From the NCBI RefSeq assembly GCF_001602625.1, contig NZ_LECR01000086.1, positions 23,181 to 40,193 on the forward strand: a DNA stretch of 17,013 nt. The letters are read 5' to 3'. This DNA is from Sodalis-like endosymbiont of Proechinophthirus fluctus. Its GTDB lineage: Bacteria > Pseudomonadota > Gammaproteobacteria > Enterobacterales > Enterobacteriaceae. Made by a program: the position numbers and the translations under genes. Within the stretch, counting starts at the first letter, position 1, and each line of letters opens with the position of its first letter. The notes under the pieces were generated by a model, which saw nothing but the letters and a program-made list of their open reading frames with translations, was not told the origin of the DNA and did not search any database. Below, piece by piece: positions 8,718-16,937 of this stretch.

Positions 8718-8901
8718 GTGGTATAGCTTAACTCAATTAAATATTTTAACGATGAAATGCAGTAGAAGTCCTTTCTAAGATAGTATCTTATGCCCTCGGC
8801 ATATCTTTGGTCTATACTGCTCATTTCAGCGATGAACACTGGATAACATTTTTCTCTTATCATAAAGATGACAATGATATTCAATTATCTTCGCTGAAAA
8901 A

Positions 8902-8932
8902 TCACTCTAATTAATTTAATTAGAATGAGTGA
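8902..8932. repeat. Bulged inverted repeat
   Basis: TCACTC plus TAATTAA on the left pairs with TTAATTA and GAGTGA on the right, with a four-base bulge (GAAT) on the right arm and almost no loop. No T-tract follows. It could be a relic terminator or attenuator; no adjacent intact gene tells which. Confidence 0.35.
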
Positions 8933-9412
8933 ATAAGATTTGTCTTAAAATTGATGGATAACTTATTAAGTATTAATATACAGGATGATAGGTGCGAATA
9001 ATAAAAAGTGAACACCTCTAGTAGAATTTCATTTACTATAATTTAACTATTTCGAGACGCTGATAAAAGGAATATTCTGTGTAGGTAGAGGGTCTAGGAA
9101 AATGCGCTCCATTAAACAATGTACACTACTCATTTTATCAAGGAGATTAAATTTTGTCTTTAGGAGATTCCTGGGCGATTCGTACATAGCGCGTTCATAC
9201 TGCGCAGGATTTAACACGGGTGAATATCGTTCCGATTATGCGAGCTATCGGCGCAGCGGCAACTATACAGAGATGGGTCGCGCAAACGCCGTGATGGCTT
9301 TATTATTTCCCTACCTTCATTCGTATTGTTACGTGTTTTAATTCCTCTTCTGCCAGCTGATTTTCCTGGCGTTCACCTGACCACGCTTACCCCCTATGCC
9401 TCTACCTGACGC

Positions 9413-9830
9413 TTAACTGACACCTTTAGGCGGTGTCTGGCTCGCCGTGCGGTTAATTAAAAAGGGGAAACGGACGGTAAAATAGTAGTAGTCTCCTGTC
9501 CAGGTATCATTTTCATGATCGTAATGCTGGCGAAACAAGATGTGTTCTTTCTTGTCTAGAAATGCCGGGATACCGGTCTGTTCATACCAACCATCGAGCT
9601 GCAACACAGATCAGGCTCGAATTTACGCGGAATACTGACGATATTCTGGACCCTTTGGTTATCACTAGAGGAAATAGTGGCATCGTCAACGGCAAAACTG
9701 CTGATTTGTACTGTCATCTTGGTCATGAATGGGCCTCTTATGCTGTGAGGTGAGACAAGGTGTACTCCTCGGTAAAGAGCTATTGCGGTATATAGCGTAA
9801 GCAGCACGAAAAGCCAAATCCTACCTTTGC
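9413..9830 (-). pseudogene. Unknown small protein remnant with N-terminal hydrophobic segment
   Basis: On the minus strand, just after the recognisable part of letB, the reading continues IWLFVLLTLYTAIALYRGVH (a signal-anchor-like stretch near 9770-9830), then MTKMTVQISSFAVDDATISS, VQNIVSIPRKFEPDLC; after a one-base frameshift near 9605 it resumes LQLDGWYEQTGIPAFLDKKE, FRQHYDHENDTWTGDYYYF and ends at a stop at 9413-9415. With that single shift it would be roughly 130 residues, a secreted or membrane-anchored small protein. It does not match the MCE7 part of LetB or the N-terminus of RsmF, which would be expected here. I cannot name it. Confidence 0.45.
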
Positions 9831-9847
9831 CCCTTTGCCCCTTTGCC
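9824..9847. repeat. Three perfect tandem copies of CCTTTGCC
   Basis: CCTTTGCC is repeated at 9824-9831, 9832-9839 and 9840-9847. The tract lies at the junction between the letB remnant and the following unknown fragment. Because 24 bases were kept it does not change frame as three units, but slippage by one 8-base unit would. Confidence 0.85.
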
Positions 9848-11250
9848 TGATACGGTTGCAGAAGCGCTTCCAGATGGTTTACCCCGGCGGTGGAGATTTC
9901 CAGCATCACCACCGAAAACCGCGTGCCATTGCGGGCAAACGTCTGCACGTATTCAGGGGTATACAACACCGGCTGCGCCAGCACCAGATTATTGCAGGGG
10001 AGAGCTTTAATGTCTCCATATCTGGTCGACGTCGATGCGCAGATAGCGGATAGGTTATGCCGGGGAGAGCTTACTAGAGTCGTAGATGCGCAGTACAATT
10101 TGGCTGCCCACCGCCCGCCTGGCGTTTCCCTAACCATAGAGCTTACGCGCCGCCGTCGAAATTATCGAAACTCACCGCCACTTCAAGGCACGGTTCAGCG
10201 GCGAGGCCTGAACAGTCAGGCCGCTGCCGTTAATTTATACCCGGGGATGCTCGCCACCTTCGTGGTATAGAACACGCTTTTGTCGCTCAACAAATATAGT
10301 ATTTGGGTTGGGATGTAAACATCGACTTTAAAGTCTTGCAGCGTGAGCCGCACGTCTACAATCTCACTACTTGAAATTTGCAGTAAAGCAATATCGAACC
10401 AGTCTGGATGTCGGTTAGATTGGAGGAGGTCAGCATCAACGTGGCGTTGAGCTTGTCCCCTAGATACCTTGTTCGGTCATTTCGCGATTGCTGTACAGCG
10501 GGTAATGGCTTTGCGCCGGTCCCTTTACACCTGATATCACTTATACGCCGCCGTCCAGCCACTCGCACTGGTGCTTAACACCCGTACACCGTCTAGGTAG
10601 AATTTGACATCCACCCGGCTTAACGACAGACTTGGTGTCTTGATGAATAGCGTCGGCGAACTCCGGCTTCACAGTAGCGCTGAAAACGATCCTATTCCTC
10701 GTAAGCTGCCACGCGGTGATCTACCTATATCCCTTTCTGCCCAGCGTCGATGCCATGGCTTTGCAGCACGCTTAAGGTGAAGATTTTCCCTAGGCAACTG
10801 TAAGGAAGTTACAGTGCTGCTCTCCGTTACTGGGAATCATCTCCATCGTAGAACCTGCCAGCAGGCCACTGAAATCAGGTTTGGTCATCGACAGCTGCGG
10901 GGTCGTCATTATAATGCGGGTCCCAGCCAAAATTGCGTCCCTTCGCGCAGCGCGTCACACGTATTGCTTTTGATGCTAGGGCCTCGACCTTGATGGTGTG
11001 CAAGTCGTCATTGAGCTTAATATTTTACACGGTGCTGACCATAATGTATCGGCGTGCGCATAACGTAACGTACCGGCGCGCGCCCGGCGACGGTGATATC
11101 GGCGGAGACGAAATCAATCGTCACCGTGGCACCACACTCTTGCAGTATGCTGTAGACTAGTTAGCCGGCAATTAGCATGGCAATAAACGGTAATAGCCAG
11201 AAAGGCGAAATATAAAGCTTGGTTCGGACGATCGCATTAATCAGTATAAT
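9831..11250 (-). pseudogene. letB: LetB (YebT) MCE-domain lipid transport protein pseudogene
   Basis: LetB is a periplasmic tube of seven stacked MCE domains, anchored in the inner membrane, that carries lipids between the membranes. Minus-strand pieces in order: ISPFWLLPFIAMLIAG (membrane anchor, near 11170-11215), VTIDFVSADI and GRAPVRY (MCE1 start), DALREGTQFWLG (MCE1), PQLSMTKPDFSGLLAGST (best matching MCE3), SRVDVKF plus STSASEWLDGG (MCE4), HYPLYSN, LTDIQTGSILLYCKF (MCE5), GLAAEP and AVSFDNF (MCE5 end), YTPEYVQTFARNGTRFSVVM and GVNHLEALLQPYQ (MCE6). Frameshifts and stops are throughout. About a third of the expected 2.6 kb is missing; MCE2 and MCE7 are not seen. It lies immediately downstream of letA, as in E. 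coli. Confidence 0.88.
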
Positions 11251-11480
11251 TGATGTGTGGCATGTGCGTCCCATAGCAAACGGATATTCAACTACTCGAC
11301 AGCAAGAATTGTCAAAATTACGGCGGAGTCAAAATAAAAGCTGGCCGGTCTCCGGTGTAAAGGCGAGCAACTGAACCCTATCCACTAGAGATAAGGTAAT
11401 TGAGATAATAAACAAATCCAGCATTGACCAGCTTCCAATAAAGATACAGAAAGGCATCATGAATCGCGATTATTTTCATT
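11251..11480 (-). pseudogene. letA: LetA (YebS) inner-membrane protein pseudogene, 3' remnant
   Basis: LetA is the polytopic inner-membrane partner of LetB. Only the last part is readable: on the minus strand near 11340-11450, WSMLDLFIISITLSLVDRVQ followed by LLAFTPETG, matching E. coli [20 protein letters not shown] and ILAFTMGP, then a stop and frameshifted traces of EWLDSRLLWDAH near 11265-11290 (seen as YPFAMGRTCH-type reading). The gene should be about 1.28 kb, so the 5' four fifths are deleted. The upper boundary is approximate. Confidence 0.82.
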
Positions 11481-11768
11481 GTGCGGCATTTATGCCTCGC
11501 CTCTCCCTCATATCTCATTTTTTACCCTGCATGCCCATGCCGCCTTTCCTTTATCAGGCTTATAATAAACCGCCGCCGCAACGCTTATATGGCCGGGCCA
11601 ACATACCCGCACACGAAACTTTGTGAAGTCATAACGGATTAATCTTGTGGCTTTGGGCATTCATTACTTATTTTATAGAGGCTGGTGTGTCGTCTGCTAA
11701 CACAAAGATTAGCTCATTTAATTTTTATAATTAATAAAAAATAATTTTACTAATAATTATTGTATTAT

Positions 11769-12180
11769 ATGTCGGCACTACTTGATGGCGAAACGCATTT
11801 TATCGCTGCGTTAGCCAACGCCAGCGCCTTATATTATGAACGTCTGGAAGGGGTGAACTGGACCGGTTTTTATTTACTCAAGGATGATATACTTGTGCTT
11901 TGATCCTTTCATAGCAATATTGCCTGCGTGAACGGCAGCGGAAAACCGGATTTAGTGTATCGGCAATATGCATGCTTTCCCAGGCTATACTGCCTACGAC
12001 ACCGCCAGTAAAGTGGAAATCGTATTGCCTATATAATAGATGAACGCGTAGTGGGGTTTTGTTGGATATAGATAGCACGATTTATCAACGCTTCGATCAG
12101 AATGATGAAAATGAATTGAAGGTGGTGGTGATTACCTCTGCCAGCAGTTTGGAACCGCCAGTATTCGCAAATTTATCACT
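11769..12180 (+). pseudogene. msrC: Free methionine-(R)-sulfoxide reductase pseudogene
   Basis: MsrC is a GAF-domain enzyme that reduces free methionine-(R)-sulfoxide. From 11769 the frame reads MSALLDGETHFIAALANASA, LYYERLEGVNWTGFYLLKDD, ILVL, matching E. coli residues about 17-55; a TGA follows near 11900, then SNIACV and, after frameshifts, traces of VLPL, RVVGFCWI(D)ID and RFDQNDENELKVVV. The first 16 or so codons of the family are not visible, and the catalytic Cys region is scrambled. It is divergent from letA and precedes proQ, as in E. coli. The pseudogene call is firm; the 3' end is approximate. Confidence 0.85.
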
Positions 12181-12230
12181 AATACTTGATAATGATATAT
12201 ATATAACGTGGTATTTTCCGATGACGTCAT

Positions 12231-12285
12231 TATAATGACTCCTATTCTTGCCCGTGCTGGTTGGCAAACTCGTTGTAATCAGGAG
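12231..12285 (+). promoter_or_regulatory. Candidate proQ promoter -10 and ribosome binding site
   Basis: A perfect TATAAT lies at 12231-12236, but no good -35 hexamer stands 16-18 bases upstream. AGGAG at 12281-12285 is five bases before the proQ ATG and is a good Shine-Dalgarno. If real, this promoter would also serve prc, which begins 22 bases after the proQ stop. The promoter is inferred; the ribosome binding site is well placed. Confidence 0.35.
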
Positions 12286-12290
12286 AATTC

Positions 12291-12928
12291 ATGGAAAATC
12301 AACATAAGTTGAACAGCAACAAAGAAATCATTGCCTTTCTGGCGGAGCGTTTTCTGCTCTGTTTCACGGCCAAAGGTAAAGGTAGGCCACTTAAGATAAG
12401 TATTTTTCAGGATCTAGTCGAACGGGTTCAGGGCGAAGACAATATCAGCAAGGCGCAATTGCGTTCCGCATTGCGCCTTTATACTTTAAGCTGGTGTTAC
12501 CTTTATGAGATAAATATTGGCGATCATCACGTTGATTTCTATAGTAATTCATGCGACGAGCTGGAAACTCAGCATATTGAACATGCGCGCAAACAACTAG
12601 AGAAAGCCAAAGCTTGCGTTCAACTTCAATACTCCGCCCAGCAGGCGACGAAGAAACGCGAAAACAGCCTACAAAAAGTGACACTGTCACTCTTCGCAAA
12701 CCCCGTTCTAAACAAGAATGTCCAGCGTCTATCTCAGGCAGACAACACCGGTCGTCAAAACTGTGCCTGTCACCGATATTTCCACGTTGCAAATCGGCCA
12801 GACTATCAAGTCAAAGTGGGTAAAATCCCATGGACGCAACCGTCATAGAAATCGCCAAAGAAAGGGTACAAGTGCAGCTCTATTCTGGGATAGCTTTGAT
12901 AGTAAACGTAGAACACCTGCAGTTCTGA
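12291..12928 (+). pseudogene. proQ: RNA chaperone ProQ, frameshifted
   Basis: ProQ is a FinO-domain RNA chaperone that binds structured sRNAs and mRNA 3' ends. Residues 1-115 are open and align with E. coli ([58 protein letters not shown]). The Lys/Arg-rich linker then shifts frame. [17 protein letters not shown] near 12752-12802 is in another frame. The C-terminal domain [20 protein letters not shown] runs in a third frame from 12830 to the TGA at 12926-12928. As read, translation would end at TAG 12846-12848, giving 185 residues with a scrambled tail. Several FinO residues have changed: Arg69 is Cys, Arg80 is His, Gly85 is Ser. It may make an N-terminal fragment of doubtful activity. Another possibility is programmed or slippage rescue, which I consider unlikely with three shifts. 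Confidence 0.85.
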
Positions 12929-12950
12929 TACGGAGGAGGCAGACCAAGGC

Positions 12951-14960
12951 ATGAACACATTTGTCAGAGTCACCATGATGGTGTGGGCACTGCTGGCGGG
13001 TAGTGGGGCGATGGCTAAAGACGACATCACCCGCTTTGATCAGATCCCGGAGTTGAAAGAAGAAGCACAGCAGCAGACGGTGGGCCAGCGGGTCAGCGCT
13101 CGTTTTACGCGGTCGCACTATCGCCAGTTCGATCTAGATGAGGCCTTCGCCGGAAAAATTTTCGATCGTTACCTTAATATGCTCGACTACAGTCACAATG
13201 TGCTACTGGCGTCAGATATTGCACAGTTCGCCGCCCGAAAATTCCAGCTGGCCAATGAGCTCAAGAGCGGTAAACTGGATTTGCCGTACGCAATGTACAA
13301 CCTAGCGAAAAAGCGCCGGTTTGAGCTTTATCAGTATGCGTTGGCGCAGTTGGCAAAACCGATGGATTTCAACGGTAATGGCGCTATCGAAATCGACCGC
13401 AGAAAATCCCCCTGGCCCAAGACTACCGCTGAGCTTGACGCGCTATGGGATGCAAAGGTGAAGTATGATACTCTGAATCTCAAGCTCACCGGCAAAGACG
13501 AGAAAGAGATCCGCGACATTTTGACCAAGCGCTATCAGTTCGCCATCCGGCGCCTGGTGCAAAGCAATAGCGAAGACGTTTTCCAGCTGATCATGAACGC
13601 TTTCGCCCATGAAATCGATCCGCACACTAATTACCTTTCCCCACGCAATACCGAGCAATTCAATACAGAGATGAGTCTGTCGCTAGAAGGCATCGGCACG
13701 GTGTTGCAAATGGATGATGATTACACGGTGATAAACTCACTGTTACCGGGCAGTCCAGCGGCGAAAAGCAAAGTGATTACCGTGGGCGACCGTGTGGTGG
13801 GTGTGGGCCAGACCGGAAAACCGATGGTGGATGTTATCGGCTGGCGGCTGGATGACGTGGTGTCGCTGATAAAAGGACCGAAGGGCAGCAAAGTGCGCCT
13901 GGAAATATTGCCCGCCGGCAAGGGCACCAAAACCTGTATAGTCACCTTTATCCGCGAGCGTATCCGGCTTGAGGATCGGGCAGTTAAAATGTCGGTGAAA
14001 ACTATTGGTAAGGAAAAAGTAGGCATTTTGGATATTCCCGGTTTTTATGTGGGCATGACCGATGATGTTAAGGTACAACTGCAAAAGCTGGAAAAACAGA
14101 ACGTGCAATGCGTCATTATCGATTTGCGTGCCAACGGCGGCGGTGCGCTGACTGAAGCTGTATCGCTATCGGGGTTGTTTATCCCCAGCGGGCCGGTCGT
14201 TCAGGTGCGCTATAACAACGGTAAAATCCGCGAGGAAAGCGACAGCGACGGTATTGTCTATTATAAAGGGCCGTTAGTGGTGCTGGTCGACAGGTTCAGC
14301 GCCTCCGCAGCGGAGATCTTTTCCGCGGCGATGCAGGATTACGGCCGGGCGCTGGTGGTCGGAGAGCCGACCTTTGGTAAAGGCACAGTACAGCAATACC
14401 GTTCACTGAACCGTATCTATGATCAGATTCTGCGTCCGGAATGGCCAGCGCTGGGTTCTGTCCAATACACTATCCAGAAATTTTACCGGGTTAACGGTGG
14501 CAGCACGCAGCGTAAAGGCGTGGTACCGGATATCATCATGCCCACCGGCACCGAAACCGGCGAAACCGGCGAAAAATTTGAAGATAATGCTCTACCCTGG
14601 GATAGCATCAACGCGGCCACCTATACCAAGGCCGGCAATTTGAAGCCGTTCTCAGCCGAACTACTTAAAGCGCATAAGGCGCGCGTCGCAAAAGATCCTG
14701 AATTCCAATATATCCAACAGGATATCACGCGTTTCCATGCCATGAAGGAAAAACGCAATTGGGTTTCCCTAAATCTCGCCCAGCGGGAGAAGGAGAACCA
14801 AGAGGATGATGCTGTCCGCCTACAGCGCACGAACGAGCGGTTGGTACGTCAGGGTAAGAAACCAGTGAAGAATTTGGAGTCTATCCCCAAGGATTATAAA
14901 GAGCCGGATCCCTATCTGGATGAAACAGTGCAAATTGCACTGGATCTCGCCCATGCCTAA
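12951..14960 (+). CDS. prc: Tail-specific periplasmic protease Prc (Tsp)
   Basis: Prc is a periplasmic Ser-Lys protease that degrades proteins with non-polar C-termini, matures FtsI (PBP3), and with the adaptor NlpI trims the MepS endopeptidase. The 669-residue product is intact: signal peptide 1-22 with cleavage after AMA, an N-terminal helical domain, a PDZ domain near 225-330 (SLSLEGIGTVLQMDDDYTVI), and the protease core. The catalytic Ser452 (DRFSASAAE), Asp463 and Lys477 (FGKGTVQQ) fall at exactly the E. coli precursor numbers. It ends IALDLAHA, about 13 residues short of the Lys/Pro-rich E. coli tail. ATG 12951 follows GGAGGAGG (12932-12939) and lies 22 bases after the proQ stop, as in the E. 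coli operon. Codon use and sequence conservation show ongoing selection. Confidence 0.97.
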   Translation: MNTFVRVTMMVWALLAGSGAMAKDDITRFDQIPELKEEAQQQTVGQRVSARFTRSHYRQFDLDEAFAGKIFDRYLNMLDYSHNVLLASDIAQFAARKFQLANELKSGKLDLPYAMYNLAKKRRFELYQYALAQLAKPMDFNGNGAIEIDRRKSPWPKTTAELDALWDAKVKYDTLNLKLTGKDEKEIRDILTKRYQFAIRRLVQSNSEDVFQLIMNAFAHEIDPHTNYLSPRNTEQFNTEMSLSLEGIGTVLQMDDDYTVINSLLPGSPAAKSKVITVGDRVVGVGQTGKPMVDVIGWRLDDVVSLIKGPKGSKVRLEILPAGKGTKTCIVTFIRERIRLEDRAVKMSVKTIGKEKVGILDIPGFYVGMTDDVKVQLQKLEKQNVQCVIIDLRANGGGALTEAVSLSGLFIPSGPVVQVRYNNGKIREESDSDGIVYYKGPLVVLVDRFSASAAEIFSAAMQDYGRALVVGEPTFGKGTVQQYRSLNRIYDQILRPEWPALGSVQYTIQKFYRVNGGSTQRKGVVPDIIMPTGTETGETGEKFEDNALPWDSINAATYTKAGNLKPFSAELLKAHKARVAKDPEFQYIQQDITRFHAMKEKRNWVSLNLAQREKENQEDDAVRLQRTNERLVRQGKKPVKNLESIPKDYKEPDPYLDETVQIALDLAHA

Positions 14961-15175
14961 GGCCAGTCGCCCCGCCGACGGGGTAGCAACGTCATAAGGA
15001 GCTTCAACTGGCGCTTTTTCGCTGCGTTCCATGGACGGACAAGACAAGTTTAACAAAATGTAAAGTTATGTCTTTTTAGCGACTTATCGGCGTTGTAATG
15101 CTTGAAAAACGCCGCCAAGACCCTAGATTAACGTTACGCAATAAGGGTGATTATTTCGGAGGATCCTGACATTTT
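14961..15175. promoter_or_regulatory. prc-htpX intergenic region with inverted repeats
   Basis: A short GC hairpin (CCCCG, loop CCGA, CGGGG; 14970-14983) follows the prc stop, but no T-tract follows, so it is at best a weak terminator. CGGCGTT and AACGCCG form an inverted repeat at 15088-15094 and 15108-15114 in the htpX leader. GTAAA at 15060-15064, five bases, then GTCTT resembles half of a CpxR box (GTAAA-N5-GTAAA); E. coli htpX is Cpx-controlled, but here only the first half-site is good. GGAGGATC near 15160 is the htpX ribosome binding site. Confidence 0.4.
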
Positions 15176-16054
15176 ATGATGCGTATAGCTCTTTTCCTGC
15201 TCACTAACCTGGCGGTGATGGTAGTGTTCGGTATTGTACTGAGTCTCACCGGGATCCAGTCCTCTAGTGCTGCAGGATTAATGATTATGGCCGGGCTGTT
15301 TGGTTTCGGCGGAGCCTTCGTTTCGCTGTTAATGTCAAAATCCATGGCACTGCGCTCGGTCTGCGGGGAAGTGATTGAACAGCCCCGCAATGAAACCGAA
15401 CGCTGGCTGCTCAATACCGTCCGCCAGCAGGCACAGCAGGTCAATATCGCCATGCCGCAGGTAGCGCTTTATAACGCGTCCGATATCAATGCATTCGCTA
15501 CCGGCTACCAGCGTGATGCCTCGCTGGTGGCTGTCAGCACAGGCCTGCTGCAGAATATGAACCGAGACGAGGCCGAAGCGGTCATCGCGCACGAAATCAG
15601 CCATATCGCCAATGGCGATATGGTGACTATGACCCTCATCCAGGGCGTAGTGAACACATTCGTTATTTTCGTCTCACGTATTCTGGCGCAGCTGGCGGCA
15701 GGGTTCACGTCGGATCGCGACGAGGATGAAAGTGGTAATGGTAACCCGATGGTCTATTTCGCCGTCTCCATGGTGCTGGAATTGATGTTCGGGGTACTGG
15801 CGAGCATCATCACCCTGTGGTTCTCACGACACCGCGAATTCCACGCCGATGCCGGTTCGGCCAGGCTAGTGGGGCGTGAGAAAATGATTGCGGCGCTTCA
15901 GCAACTAAAAACCAGTAATGAGCCTCAGGAAGCCAGTAGCATGATGGCATTTTGCATCAATGGCCGCAACAAGACGTTCAGTGAACTGTTCATGTCCCAT
16001 CCCCCGCTGGATAAACGAATTGAAGCACTGCGTTCTGGCACCTATCTGAAATAA
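15176..16054 (+). CDS. htpX: Inner-membrane zinc metalloprotease HtpX
   Basis: HtpX is an M48-family protease of the inner membrane that, alongside FtsH, removes misfolded or damaged membrane proteins. The 292-residue product is full length (E. coli 293) and begins [20 protein letters not shown], nearly identical to E. coli. It has two N-terminal membrane segments (about 4-24 and 34-54), the zinc motif HEISH with His139, Glu140 and His143, two further hydrophobic segments (about 155-175 and 192-212), and the third zinc ligand Glu221 in [14 protein letters not shown]. The one-residue shortening is in the variable loop around 180-187. The ATG at 15176 is spaced from GGAGGATC as expected, with a second ATG directly after it. 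It is transcribed in the direction of prc but about 215 bp away, so it probably has its own promoter. Confidence 0.97.
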   Translation: MMRIALFLLTNLAVMVVFGIVLSLTGIQSSSAAGLMIMAGLFGFGGAFVSLLMSKSMALRSVCGEVIEQPRNETERWLLNTVRQQAQQVNIAMPQVALYNASDINAFATGYQRDASLVAVSTGLLQNMNRDEAEAVIAHEISHIANGDMVTMTLIQGVVNTFVIFVSRILAQLAAGFTSDRDEDESGNGNPMVYFAVSMVLELMFGVLASIITLWFSRHREFHADAGSARLVGREKMIAALQQLKTSNEPQEASSMMAFCINGRNKTFSELFMSHPPLDKRIEALRSGTYLK

Positions 16055-16369
16055 GACGCGCCGTCGACGCCGTTTTCCGGATAAGCGCCCCTCGCGATAG
16101 TGGCCTGTAAACTGCCGAGCATCGGCCGGGAGCCGGTAATGTTTTTAACCAGCCGAGATGCCAGACGGGGAAGTGGCGATGCTTTAAACCATCGTGGTCG
16201 AAACGGTAAGATTTATAGCTGTCCAGTAACGGGTGATATCACCCCGGACGCGCCGCGTCCGGCCACTGAAGGATTCCCTTACAGCATGGGGTTCTTTTTT
16301 TGACTCCGTCAACCCTTCTGCGCCTGATGCGTCGAATTTATTTTCCCACCACCTGCTGGGGTCGGGCCT
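16055..16369. other. Intergenic DNA downstream of htpX with palindromes
   Basis: I find no gene here. In E. coli this position holds the 3' end of yebQ on the minus strand, and its remains may be present but I cannot read them with confidence. The region contains two adjacent palindromes at 16231-16262 and a run of T at 16292-16300 downstream of them. Confidence 0.5.
16231..16262. repeat. Two abutting perfect palindromes
   Basis: GGGTGATATCACCC (16231-16244) is a perfect 14-bp palindrome. CCGGACGCGCCGCGTCCGG (16244-16262) is a perfect 9-bp inverted repeat around a single C and shares base 16244 with the first. The second would form a stable GC-rich hairpin and lies about 30 bases before a run of T, so together they may act as an htpX terminator, though the spacing is too long for a classical one. 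Confidence 0.6.
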
Positions 16370-16538
16370 GGATCATGCACAGCCCTGCTGGCCAGCAGGG
16401 CAAAACCATGGTCGCCAGCGGCCATGGCGTAAGCAACAGGCCCTTTGCAACCTCCGTACGGCGAAATATAGTTCGCAGATAAAATGGATGCACATATAGA
16501 CAAGGAAAATAGCAGGATACGCAGCAAGTCCGACGGCA
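16370..16538 (-). pseudogene. yebQ: YebQ-type MFS transporter pseudogene, internal fragment
   Basis: YebQ is a predicted 14-helix drug-proton antiporter of the major facilitator superfamily. The minus strand reads SDLLRILLFSLSICASILSA near 16480-16538, matching E. coli VDLLRIPLFSLSICTS, and after a frameshift GLLLTPWPLATMV near 16400-16442, an exact match to the E. coli segment. The fragment corresponds to roughly the middle of the protein. Everything upstream of it is missing: at about 16530 the sequence passes directly into the 3' half of kdgR. The low-coordinate end is approximate. Confidence 0.85.
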
Positions 16539-16924
16539 ACTTACGCATGTATTCGAACGTCGGCTACCGTAACCCCGCTTTACAGTACCGCTCTTGGCAA
16601 GGTGCTACTGGCCTAGCGAAACATCTCAGAGGCGAGAGACGTTCTGACGTTCCTTGCCGTCGCCAGCCGAGAGGCTCTGTTGCGGGAGCTGTAGCGGGTG
16701 CGCGCACAGGGGTTCGACGAAGATAAAGAGGAGCAGGAGGATGGGTTACGCTGCATCGCGGTACCGATTTTTGATTGCTTTAGCGTCGTTAAAGCTGGCC
16801 TGAGTATATTGTTTCCCATGATCTGCTTCTCAGAAGAGGCTTAAAATGGTTACGTCAAAATGCTGCACAACGCGTCGCGCATCGTCTTCCCGCCAGATAG
16901 GAATACCATGACTACCCGTTTTAA
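16478..16924 (+). pseudogene. kdgR: KdgR IclR-family regulator pseudogene, 3' half
   Basis: KdgR represses genes for pectin and 2-keto-3-deoxygluconate use and binds KDG through its C-terminal domain. Pieces in order: NLRMYSNVGYRNPA (16535-16575), QYRSWQGATGLA in a decayed frame, RVRAQGFDEDKEEQEDGLRC then IAVPIFDCFSVV near 16695-16790, AGLSILFPMICFSEEA near 16793-16840, YVKMLHNASRI, and finally YHDYPF and TAA at 16904-16924, identical to the end of E. coli KdgR. The N-terminal winged-helix DNA-binding domain is absent, so any product could not act as a repressor. Stops and frameshifts are present throughout. Confidence 0.88.
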
Positions 16925-16937
16925 TCCCTCGATAACC

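Larger units (their letters stand above)
8167..9412. other. Gene-poor stretch with unassigned coding traces
   Basis: No intact gene is visible. Minus-strand traces near 8170-8350 read KSDGVESSRLTYVSLEDL and, after a frameshift, NHNHNGRVIHEDENCDMPID, which are protein-like but unknown to me. The plus strand near 8530-8625 gives FSRVIITAEKRHSDKRVTGA. A 66-codon minus frame at 8684-8884 (SSIDQRYAEGIRYYLRKDF) contains a tandem DNA repeat. Towards 9150-9300 base composition becomes less A+T-rich again, and a frame with VNIVPIMRAIGAAATIQRWV appears, also unassigned. Confidence 0.45.

Noticed and set aside
8684..8884. 66-codon minus-strand frame as a small gene
   Set aside because: No ribosome binding site or recognisable family, and its end is made of a slippage repeat; only noted as an unassigned trace.
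3512..9300. CRISPR array, tRNA, insertion sequence or phage genes in the island
   Set aside because: I found no regularly spaced repeats, cloverleaf-like sequence, transposase motif or terminal inverted repeats by eye; the only pairwise repeat is the PAS-LuxR tail block.
9556..10137. 193-codon open frame on the minus strand as an intact gene
   Set aside because: Its centre matches LetB MCE6 (YVQTFARNGTRFSVV) but both ends are out-of-frame letB or unrelated sequence. It is a chance-open chimera across a pseudogene, not a gene.
9890..10270. 126-codon plus-strand frame
   Set aside because: It is antisense to the letB remnant, has no sensible similarity, and is explained as a shadow of that gene.
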